DNA from: a virus
Length of the DNA stretch: 32,060 nt
IMG/VR virus record: IMGVR_UViG_3300025161_000264
Location: 1-32,060 of that record
Strand: one strand, 5' to 3'
Numbering within the stretch: the stretch's first letter is position 1; the number at the start of each line of letters is the position of its first letter. A program made the position numbers and the translations under genes. Below the pieces are notes generated by a model. That model was not told where the DNA came from. It searched no databases and worked only from the letters and a program-made list of their open reading frames with translations. This document shows, piece by piece, positions 6,572 to 12,699 of this stretch.

Positions 6572-6825
6572 GGTTGATGGCTCCCATGCACGCGCGATCC
6601 GCCGTGGATTCCTTCGAGGTAGGCAACCCGGCGCTCGATGGCCTGGTACTCAGCCCTCAGCGCCCGGGCCTCGACGATCAGCTCGTCCAGCCGCTTCTCG
6701 ACGTGGTCGAGCTTGGTCGTCACCACGCCCCACTGGACGGTGAACGCGGACACCGCGATCACCGCCGTGAGGATGACGCCGGCCCAGCGCGACAGGCCGT
6801 TGAACTTTCCGTTGCCCGCGTTCAT
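6568..6825 (-). CDS. Small membrane protein with coiled coil (holin- or i-spanin-like)
   Basis: The protein has 85 residues from an ATG at 6825, which overlaps the upstream stop (ATGA). There is one transmembrane helix at about residues 14-33 (WAGVILTAVIAVSAFTVQW), then a coiled coil at about 36-70 (KLDHVEKRLDELIVEARALR). An N-terminal membrane anchor plus coiled coil fits an inner-membrane spanin subunit or a class of small phage membrane proteins placed among head-tail genes. With the two lipoproteins at 2943-3829 it could form a lysis set, but that is speculative. Confidence 0.65.
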   Translation of the reverse strand: MNAGNGKFNGLSRWAGVILTAVIAVSAFTVQWGVVTTKLDHVEKRLDELIVEARALRAEYQAIERRVAYLEGIHGGSRVHGSHQP

Positions 6826-7205
6826 GGGCCCTCCGTCGCCACATGCTTCGTGTGAATCCGCAGCGTCCGGCGATACGGATCGCTGTACCGGAATGGCGGC
6901 TCATTACCCGGGGCCATGACCTCGTAAACGAAGGTCTTCGCGCCATCGGCCTCGCGGATGCGGTCTCCCGTCTTCGGCAGTGTCTGCACGCCGGCGATCA
7001 CCAGGTCCGTTGTCAGCACCAGATAGTCCCGCGACTCGATCTTGTGGATCACGCCGAAGTCGTCGGCCTGCTCGAACTCGGTCCTGCCGATGGTCGCGGC
7101 GACATCGACCAAGTCATTGCCGCGCTGGTACGTCACCATCCGCGTCATGTGGCGATTCCGCTGGTCCTCCAGCCACGCCGAGCCTTGTTCGAGTACGTCC
7201 GTCAT
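6822..7205 (-). CDS. Head-tail joining protein (probable)
   Basis: The protein has 127 residues with an ATG at 7205. A short helical N-terminus (MTDVLEQGSAWLEDQRNRHM) is followed by a beta-rich body. The end is FRYSDPYRRTLRIHTKHV, with PKTGDRIREADGAKTFVYEV before it. This order, and the place between decoration proteins and tail terminator, matches phage head-tail attachment proteins of the lambda gpFII type. I cannot name an exact family. Confidence 0.6.
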   Translation of the reverse strand: MTDVLEQGSAWLEDQRNRHMTRMVTYQRGNDLVDVAATIGRTEFEQADDFGVIHKIESRDYLVLTTDLVIAGVQTLPKTGDRIREADGAKTFVYEVMAPGNEPPFRYSDPYRRTLRIHTKHVATEGP

Positions 7206-7219
7206 CGCGCCCTACGCCC

Positions 7220-7561
7220 TCATCCCTGCGACACCAGCACGCGCACATACGCGGCGTTGTCGTCCGCCGTCTTGATCGCCTTGCCCAGGTACTTGTTCGC
7301 CCCGCCGCCGTCGGACAGGTCGCCCGTCTGGCGCGACGCGTTCCAGTAGACCTTCGTGCCGGCGCGAATCTCCGTTGCGACGCCCGTCGATTTCGGGATG
7401 TCGAAGATGCCGGCGATGGTCAGCGGCCCCGGCGTGTCGGCGCGGATGTCCCGCCGCGCCACGCCGACCAGCTCGCCCTGGACGATGATCTCGCCGGCGG
7501 CCACGTCGTAGGCCGGGATGTGCTCGATCACGCCGCCGCGCTGGACGAACCGCGCCCGCAT
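7220..7561 (-). CDS. DUF2190 capsid decoration-like protein, copy 3
   Basis: The protein has 113 residues. It begins MRARFVQRGGVIEHIPAYDV and continues with AAGEIIVQGELVGVARRDI, then GIFDIPK and KVYWNASRQTG. These are hallmarks of the DUF2190 family, which decorates or stabilises HK97-type capsids. It is the most divergent of three adjacent copies and ends VRVLVSQG. The three genes follow the capsid gene directly, as expected for decoration proteins. Confidence 0.8.
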   Translation of the reverse strand: MRARFVQRGGVIEHIPAYDVAAGEIIVQGELVGVARRDIRADTPGPLTIAGIFDIPKSTGVATEIRAGTKVYWNASRQTGDLSDGGGANKYLGKAIKTADDNAAYVRVLVSQG

Positions 7562-7571
7562 GGGCCGCCTC

Positions 7572-7910
7572 CTACTGCGTCAGCCGCACCCGGACGAACA
7601 TGCTGGTGTCGGGGGCGGTCCGCACCGCCTTGCCGACCAGCTTGTTCGCCCCGGCCCCGTCGCTGGCCGTCCCGACCTTGTTGTTGGCGTCCCAATACAC
7701 CTTCGCCCCGACGGTGATCTGCGTGCCGCTGCCGGTCGCCTTGGGGATGTCGAAGACGCCCGACACCGCCAGCGACCCCTGCGTGTTGGCCCGGATGTTC
7801 CGCCGGGCGATGCCCACCAGGTCGCCCTGCACGACCACCTCGCCAAGGGCGACGTTGACCGTCGGGACGAAATCCACCGCCAGCCCGCGCTGCACAAATC
7901 TTGCCGGCAT
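7572..7910 (-). CDS. DUF2190 capsid decoration-like protein, copy 2
   Basis: The protein has 112 residues and starts MPARFVQRGLAVDFVPTVNV. Shared blocks with both neighbours are GEVVVQGDLVGIARRNI, GVFDIPKATG, GAKVYWDANN and KLVGKAVRTA. It is the middle gene of a tandem triplet downstream of the capsid gene. All three have similar length, so they are complete copies and not fragments. Confidence 0.8.
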   Translation of the reverse strand: MPARFVQRGLAVDFVPTVNVALGEVVVQGDLVGIARRNIRANTQGSLAVSGVFDIPKATGSGTQITVGAKVYWDANNKVGTASDGAGANKLVGKAVRTAPDTSMFVRVRLTQ

Positions 7911-7922
7911 TGCTCGAACCTC

Positions 7923-8258
7923 CTATTGCAACATCCGCACGCGGACGGTCGCATCCGCGTCCGCAGCGGCCTTGATGCACTTGCCGATCAGCTTGTTGCC
8001 CGTCGCCGTGGTCGTGGCCACGTTGTTCGCGTCATCCCAATAGCAGTTGGCCCCGGCGCTGATCGCCGTGCCGCCGCCCGTGGCCTTGGCGAAGTCGAAA
8101 ACGCCGGACACGGCCAGCGCCCCGAGCGTATTGGCCTTGATGTCCATCCTGGCCACGCCGACCAGCTCGCCGATGACGACCACGTCACCGGCAGCCACGT
8201 CCGCCGCCGGTGTGTAGTCAATCGAATTGCCTTCGTGTCGAAAAACCGCCTGTGGCAT
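7923..8258 (-). CDS. DUF2190 capsid decoration-like protein, copy 1
   Basis: The protein has 111 residues from the ATG at 8258, with ribosome site GGAGG 7 bases upstream. It starts MPQAVFRHEGNSIDYTPAAD and contains GDVVVIGELVGVARMDI, GVFDFAKATGGG and CYWDDANNVATT. The open frame extends upstream, but that part is cassette E and is excluded. It is the capsid-proximal member of the triplet. Confidence 0.8.
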   Translation of the reverse strand: MPQAVFRHEGNSIDYTPAADVAAGDVVVIGELVGVARMDIKANTLGALAVSGVFDFAKATGGGTAISAGANCYWDDANNVATTTATGNKLIGKCIKAAADADATVRVRMLQ

Positions 8259-8277
8259 TTTGAATCCTCCGGATTCA

Positions 8278-8359
8278 GACTGTTGGGCTGTTTGACTGTT
8301 GGACTGTTGGGGCCACGCCTTCGCGCCAAACAGCCCAACGGCCCAACAGTCCAGCAGCC
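8278..8359. repeat. Palindromic octad-repeat cassette E
   Basis: The left arm (8278-8312) has the same four octamers and same order as cassette B, identical over about 36 bases. The right arm (8327-8359) is the complementary CCCAACAG/CCAGCAG series. It fills the gap between the capsid stop (8365) and the first DUF2190 start (8258). Confidence 0.85.
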
Positions 8360-8364
8360 TTTGT

Positions 8365-10479
8365 TTACGCCTCGCCCTTGACCTTGACCGCGGCGCGGAA
8401 ATCCTGCATGGCGACGCCGAAGTCGAAGTAGCCGCGCCACTGCATGCCCAGCACGTTGAAGTCGCTCTCGCCGCTCTCAATGGTCGGCGTGCGCTTGCCG
8501 CGCAGATACGCGATCTCGATGGCCGCCACGTCCGCCGGGTTGGCGAACAGGTACCAGGCCTTCGGGCTGCCGCCGGCCAGGTTCTGGGCGTTCAGGTACG
8601 GACTGGCGATCGGCTTCCACTTACCCGTGTGCGGATTGGCCGCCGGTTTGGGCTTGCCGACGTCCGTCGTCTCGTTGATCCGCGTCTCGGTCATCAGGAG
8701 CTGCGCCGTCACCTTCAGCGACGTGGGCACCAGCAGGACCGCAGAAGTAACCAGGATCGGTTTGCCATCCGCGTCGGTCTGGTTGGCGAACAACTCTTCC
8801 GCCAGGGTCAGTGCGTCGATGGACAGGAACGTGTCCACGCCGGACAGGAAGTTCTTGTTACCCACCGAGAAGAAGTTGTTCGGGTTGGAGAGCAGCAGCT
8901 CGAAGACCGCCTGCTCGCGGGCCAGGGCCGACATGCGCCCGATGATCCGCGGGATCTGGAGAAACGCCCCGAGGTCGTCATTGATGATCATCTGCCGGGT
9001 GAGGGCGATCATCCGGCCATAGGTCTCGATGCGATTCTTGTAGGACTCCTCGGTCAACGTGGTGTGCTTCAGCTCTCCGTCGGGACCGACCTTCTCGAAG
9101 ACGCCGCTTCCCGTCATGCGATAGCGGGTGACCTCCTTGAAGTCGTTGACGTCCGTCTCCGAGCAGAAAAAGCCCACCGCGCTCTCGACCGCCTCGTAGG
9201 CAGCGAGCATGGCTTTGTTGGCGACGTTGGAGAGGATGCCCGACAGCGAGATGGTGGAGAACCCGCCGGCCGCCTCGATCAGCCGCTTGTTGGCGGCGAA
9301 CGCCGCCCCGATGGTCTCGTTGTCCACCCGGCCGGGGCGCACGTAGTCCCCGGCCGCGCGGATGACCTCATACACCAGCGTGTGCAGGCCCGCCCCACGC
9401 AGCTCGCGCGACAGCGCCGCGTTCATCGTCCGCTCGTCATACCAGGTGCCGACCTGCTTTTCGGGCAGACCGGCCGACAGGCAGAGCGCCGCCTCGATGG
9501 CATTGGCGGTGATCTGGTCGGAGCCGCGGCGCACGCCGCTGACGCTGGGCCGCTCGACGCGGAGCACCTCCAGCTCCGTCCGTGTGACGTCCCAGCCCTC
9601 GGCGATGGCCTGGGACTCGATGTCGGCGTGCTTGCCGGCGCAGATACGGCGGATCTCGGCGATACGCTTCGTCTCTGCCGCGGCCTCGGCGCGGAGCTGT
9701 GCCGTCACGCTGCCGACGTCATTGGGATCATCCCCTGCGCCCTCGGCTCCGGGGTCAGTCCCCGCCTCGGTGCCTCGGGCCTGCTCAGATTCATACATGG
9801 CCTTAAGGCCTTCTCGCTGCGCGTCTGTCAGATCGGCCGCGACGAAGCCCTTGGCCTCTACCCACTTCTCGAAATCCATTGTGACCTCCTTGTCACCTTG
9901 TGCCGTTGCCGCAACCTGGGCGCTGGTGTCTTCATCCGCGCCCAAGGCCACGAAGCTGACCTCGCCGAGCGTCGCCCTCCTGGCGACGTGGATCGGTCCC
10001 TCGAATTCGCGCCCGTTGGCCTGCGTCTTGCGGCCCTTGGCCACGAACTCCACCCGCTCGGCGAGGGCTCCCAGCGACGCTTGCCAGGGAAAGCCGTTGC
10101 GGCTGCTGTCGATGATCTCCCGCGCGATCGGACCAGCGCCCGAAATGACGCCGGTCACGAGCAATTGCGATCCTTCAATGCGCACCGAATCGGTATGGCC
10201 GACGATCAGGCTGCGGTTGTGATCCTTCAGGATGGGCCGGCTGCGGGCGCTGACTTGCAGCCCAGCCAGATCGATCACCACCGGATGCGGCCAGCCGGCT
10301 AGCGCCATCGCGCCGCCGGTGTAGGCCGTCATGCTGAATCGGCGCAGCGCCGGCTTGTGGCCTTCGCCCGCGCCCTCGACATTGGCCCATTCGCCGACGG
10401 GAGCGCAAAGATTCAGCACGCGCCCTGCGGCAACGGCCTTGTTCGCGTGAATCCGTCTCGTCCGATCAGTTCTCGCCAT
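8365..10479 (-). CDS. Prohead protease - major capsid protein fusion
   Basis: This is one 704-residue frame. Residues 1-190 look like an HK97/Mu-type prohead protease: LKDHNRSLIVGHTDSVRIEG holds candidate catalytic histidines and FPWQASLGA a candidate catalytic serine. Residues 201-350 are a charged helical region, resembling the delta scaffold domain. About 350-704 is an HK97-fold major capsid protein (YKNRIETYGRMIALTRQMII, then LVPTSLKVTAQLLM and QWRGYFDFGVAMQDFRAAVK). The protease would mature the prohead and cut off the scaffold. It follows the portal gene with a 14-base overlap. An internal ribosome site and ATG at residue 201 could also give capsid protein alone. Confidence 0.9.
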   Translation of the reverse strand: MARTDRTRRIHANKAVAAGRVLNLCAPVGEWANVEGAGEGHKPALRRFSMTAYTGGAMALAGWPHPVVIDLAGLQVSARSRPILKDHNRSLIVGHTDSVRIEGSQLLVTGVISGAGPIAREIIDSSRNGFPWQASLGALAERVEFVAKGRKTQANGREFEGPIHVARRATLGEVSFVALGADEDTSAQVAATAQGDKEVTMDFEKWVEAKGFVAADLTDAQREGLKAMYESEQARGTEAGTDPGAEGAGDDPNDVGSVTAQLRAEAAAETKRIAEIRRICAGKHADIESQAIAEGWDVTRTELEVLRVERPSVSGVRRGSDQITANAIEAALCLSAGLPEKQVGTWYDERTMNAALSRELRGAGLHTLVYEVIRAAGDYVRPGRVDNETIGAAFAANKRLIEAAGGFSTISLSGILSNVANKAMLAAYEAVESAVGFFCSETDVNDFKEVTRYRMTGSGVFEKVGPDGELKHTTLTEESYKNRIETYGRMIALTRQMIINDDLGAFLQIPRIIGRMSALAREQAVFELLLSNPNNFFSVGNKNFLSGVDTFLSIDALTLAEELFANQTDADGKPILVTSAVLLVPTSLKVTAQLLMTETRINETTDVGKPKPAANPHTGKWKPIASPYLNAQNLAGGSPKAWYLFANPADVAAIEIAYLRGKRTPTIESGESDFNVLGMQWRGYFDFGVAMQDFRAAVKVKGEA
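9877..9891 (-). promoter_or_regulatory. Internal ribosome binding site and ATG for free capsid protein
   Basis: Inside the protease-capsid fusion, AGGAGGT lies 4 bases before an in-frame ATG (codon 201, MDFEKWVEAKGF). Initiation here would give a 504-residue scaffold-plus-capsid product. That is the normal size for an HK97-type capsid precursor. Confidence 0.6.
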
Positions 10480-11944
10480 CGTCCCCGGCCTCCTTGCCGA
10501 TGGGCACCGGCTGTTCGATGGTCAAACCCAGTTCCTGCATCAACGCGACCTCCTTGGCGCGCTGGCGTAGTTCCGTCTCCCAGTCCAGCCCCTGCTCGGC
10601 GTACTCGCGGGCCAGCGTGGTCGTATGACTCTGGAGTCTCGTCGCTTGAGCGCTGGCCTCCTTGACGGGATCGACGTGCTCGTTGCCATCCCAGAACCAC
10701 TGGTGCGGCAACTCGGCGTCGCGGAGTCGCGCCGATTGCGGCAGCAACCCCTCGACCAGCACGGCCTCGCTGATCCACGCGGTGAAGATGCGATCGAGCA
10801 CGACCAGCCCGATGTGCTCCTGCTCGACGCGAATCGATTTGAAGTAGGTCTGGTGATCCAACCGCCCGGAGGCGTAGTTGTAGCCCGACGAGTTGGCCGC
10901 CGCGACGTTGAACGGCATGTTCAGACAGCGGGCGATCTCGTTGAGAATCTCCTTCTTGAACTCGCCATAGGTCGTACTCGGCTGTTCGGCCTGGACTTGC
11001 GCCATCTTCCAGCCGCCGGGCATGGTCAGCAGGCTGCGGGCCTCCAGCTCGATGGCGTCCATCGGCTCGACCGATTCGGCCTGGCCGTCGGGTGGGGCGT
11101 CGGTGTAGAGGATGCCCGCGAAGTCGGCTGCGGTTTCGGCGGCACCCAGCACAGCGAGCGTGTAACGTCGCAGTTGGGCGAACAGCGGCAGCGCCGGAGT
11201 GATGTCGGGAATGCCGCGACTCTGGCCCGGCCGATCGGCACGGAAGTAATGAATGACTGACTCGGCCGGCACGCGGTCGTAGTCGAGTCCCAGCCCGCGG
11301 CCGCGCGTATCGCCGGGATGCTGCTTCAGGACGTGGTACTCGACGGGGTTGCTGGCCGCGTCGAACACGATCCCGTCGATGGCGTTGTCGTCGAGAATGG
11401 ACAGATCGGGCGTTGTGACCTGGTCAGCCTCAATCAGCCGCAGGTCGAGCCTGACCGCCGTGGGGAGTTTCGGGTTGCTGGCGAGAATGGCGAAGGCCTC
11501 GCCGTCCGTGGCCCGCGCCATCCGCATCGTGCGGAGCTTGTCCGCCAGACCGACCGCCTTCGCCCAGCGCATGAATTCGCGCTCGATCCGCTGGTTTGCC
11601 TCGCCGTCGTCACTGAGTAATTGCAGGCGCGGCCCCGTGCCGATCACGTCGTTGGCCAGCGTCAGCACGATGCCCTTGGCGTAGCTATTGTTGGCGACTT
11701 CGTAGCGGGCCCGGTTGCGAAGCAATCGCCGCACGTCCGGTGACGCCGCCGCGTCGGCGCTGAGGCAGTCGGCGTTGGCCCAGTGGCGGCGGTTTTCATC
11801 GTTGGTGACGGCCGCGTCGTAGCGAGCGCGGATGAATCGTGCAGCGCGGATGATCGCACCTGCCTGCGTCGCGGATGACGCGACAGGCAGGTCCCGCCGC
11901 ATCGGCTCCCGCTTGCTCGACTTCGTCCGCAGCCAACCGAACAT
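10466..11944 (-). CDS. Phage portal protein, lambda type
   Basis: The protein has about 492 residues. GTG 11947 and ATG 11944 are both possible; GGGAG 6 bases before the ATG favours the latter. Portal signatures of the lambda gpB family are clear: RRLLRNRARYEVANNSYAKG, then LANDVIGTGPRLQ, WRGY-like PVEYHVLKQHPGD, VIHYFRADRPGQSRGIPDIT, and EFKKEILNEIARCLNMPFNV with NSSGYNYASGRLDHQTYF. It forms the dodecameric DNA entry ring. Near the N-terminus an in-frame palindrome (11858-11892) encodes DLPVASSATQAG, so residues of about 19-30 are repeat-derived. Confidence 0.93.
   Translation of the reverse strand: MFGWLRTKSSKREPMRRDLPVASSATQAGAIIRAARFIRARYDAAVTNDENRRHWANADCLSADAAASPDVRRLLRNRARYEVANNSYAKGIVLTLANDVIGTGPRLQLLSDDGEANQRIEREFMRWAKAVGLADKLRTMRMARATDGEAFAILASNPKLPTAVRLDLRLIEADQVTTPDLSILDDNAIDGIVFDAASNPVEYHVLKQHPGDTRGRGLGLDYDRVPAESVIHYFRADRPGQSRGIPDITPALPLFAQLRRYTLAVLGAAETAADFAGILYTDAPPDGQAESVEPMDAIELEARSLLTMPGGWKMAQVQAEQPSTTYGEFKKEILNEIARCLNMPFNVAAANSSGYNYASGRLDHQTYFKSIRVEQEHIGLVVLDRIFTAWISEAVLVEGLLPQSARLRDAELPHQWFWDGNEHVDPVKEASAQATRLQSHTTTLAREYAEQGLDWETELRQRAKEVALMQELGLTIEQPVPIGKEAGDDGEN
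11858..11892. repeat. GC-rich palindrome P6 inside the portal gene
   Basis: ACCTGCCTGCGTCGCG pairs with CGCGACAGGCAGGT across a short loop. It lies in frame near the portal N-terminus and belongs to the same CCTGCCTG-type family as the copies at 3289, 16639, 21652, 21741 and 25375. Confidence 0.7.
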
Positions 11945-12147
11945 CACACGCTCCCCGGCGGCACCAGCTTGGTAAACCGCACGCCCCTGGTTGGGTTCTT
12001 CACTGCGTCCTTGGATGCCAGATACCGATCCGCCTCGATCTGCTCGGTCAGCGAATGCTGCTCGACGCTGCCCGAGTCGCCCTGGGCGCGCTTCGGCCCT
12101 GCGGCGTTCTCGCGGATGGCGTCTTCGATGGTCGGGTCGTCGGGCAT
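11944..12147 (-). CDS. gpW-like head-tail joining protein (probable)
   Basis: The protein has 67 residues with an ATG at 12147; its stop overlaps the portal start. It contains IEDAIRENAAGPKRAQGDSG and HSLTEQIEADRYLASKDA, then TRGVRFTKLVPPGSV. Size and position between large terminase and portal match lambda gpW and its functional equivalents. The sequence resembles them only in helix and final strand pattern, so this is a positional call. Confidence 0.6.
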   Translation of the reverse strand: MPDDPTIEDAIRENAAGPKRAQGDSGSVEQHSLTEQIEADRYLASKDAVKNPTRGVRFTKLVPPGSV

Positions 12148-12160
12148 CGACGCACTCGGG

Positions 12161-12412
12161 TCAGTTCAGGATGGGCACCATCCGCCGGCGGTGCCGCCGC
12201 TCGCGTCGCGCGAACGTGTTCACCGCCCGCGCCGGATTGCGGCCCTCCAGCAGCGCCAGCCAGGCCTCCTGGACGGCGTCCTCACGATCCAGGCCGACCA
12301 CCAGGCGCAGCTCCAGCGCCAACCTGCGGTCATCCCGCAGCGGCGCAAGCTCGTCTGCCGTGCCGGCACAGGCGGGCACGCGGTCGTTGGCGTGTCGAGA
12401 AACGCCGTTCAT
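12161..12412 (-). CDS. Small helical protein, weakly sigma-region-2-like
   Basis: The protein has 83 residues from the ATG at 12412 and ends RRHRRRMVPILN. The segment LVVGLDREDAVQEAWLALLE followed by GRNPARAVNTFARRERRHRR resembles the core helix of sigma-70 region 2, but the protein is far too short for a sigma factor. It sits in the head gene cluster. The N-terminal NDRVPACAGTADE is encoded by a palindromic repeat, so the original start may be further downstream. A repeated operator-like site lies just upstream. Confidence 0.5.
   Translation of the reverse strand: MNGVSRHANDRVPACAGTADELAPLRDDRRLALELRLVVGLDREDAVQEAWLALLEGRNPARAVNTFARRERRHRRRMVPILN
12360..12369. repeat. GC palindrome P7 (GTGCCGGCAC)
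   Basis: This perfect 10-bp palindrome lies within a repeat-like stretch that encodes VPACAGTA at the N-terminus of the small helical protein. Confidence 0.5.
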
Positions 12413-12476
12413 CCACCCTGTACCGACACGAGAAGGGGTTGCTGTGCGCGGTTTTGACGTTGAGAGAAGCAGATTC

Positions 12477-12510
12477 TTCGATAGATCAAATGCTGGTTCG
12501 ATAGATCGAA
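12477..12510. promoter_or_regulatory. Paired operator-like repeats TTCGATAGATC(A/G)AA
   Basis: Two direct copies, TTCGATAGATCAAA at 12477-12490 and TTCGATAGATCGAA at 12497-12510, start exactly 20 bases apart. The second extends to a palindrome GTTCGATagATCGAAC. They lie in a relatively AT-rich gap of about 100 bases upstream of the gene starting at 12412. A two-turn spacing fits cooperative repressor binding. Confidence 0.5.
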
Positions 12511-12513
12511 CGG

Positions 12514-12699
12514 CTACGAGGCCGATTCGCGCGTCGTAATGCGCTTGCCGCAGTGGCGGCACTCGCGCAGGCGCATCACCACGCCGTTGGGCAGGCGCTT
12601 CAAGTACACGACGCGGAAGTGTTGGCAGCCGCAGGCGCGGCAGACGAGCCCGGCCTTCTGGCCGGCGACGACTTCATCGCGCTGTTTGATCCGGGGCAT
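12514..12699 (-). CDS. Zinc-ribbon protein
   Basis: The protein has 61 residues. Two cysteine pairs, LVCRACGCQHF and RECRHCGKRITTRE, bracket a basic strand, forming a compact four-cysteine zinc ribbon like that of Ogr/Delta-type or NrdR-type DNA-binding modules. It follows directly after the terminase start region, with the terminase stop adjoining its ATG. It may regulate late transcription or assist packaging; neither is shown. The short length is complete, with a start and stop in frame. Confidence 0.75.
   Translation of the reverse strand: MPRIKQRDEVVAGQKAGLVCRACGCQHFRVVYLKRLPNGVVMRLRECRHCGKRITTRESAS

Noticed and set aside
410-8359. CRISPR array suggested by the periodic 7/8-bp repeats
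   Set aside because: The units are tandem without spacers and form complementary arms. No cas gene is present.
8299-10302. Long plus-strand open frame opposite the capsid gene
   Set aside because: The minus strand encodes a clear protease-capsid protein. The plus frame is histidine/arginine/leucine-rich shadow.
12161-12562. Longer version of the small helical protein starting at 12562
   Set aside because: The additional N-terminus crosses operator-like repeats and overlaps the zinc-ribbon gene. The reading looks non-coding.
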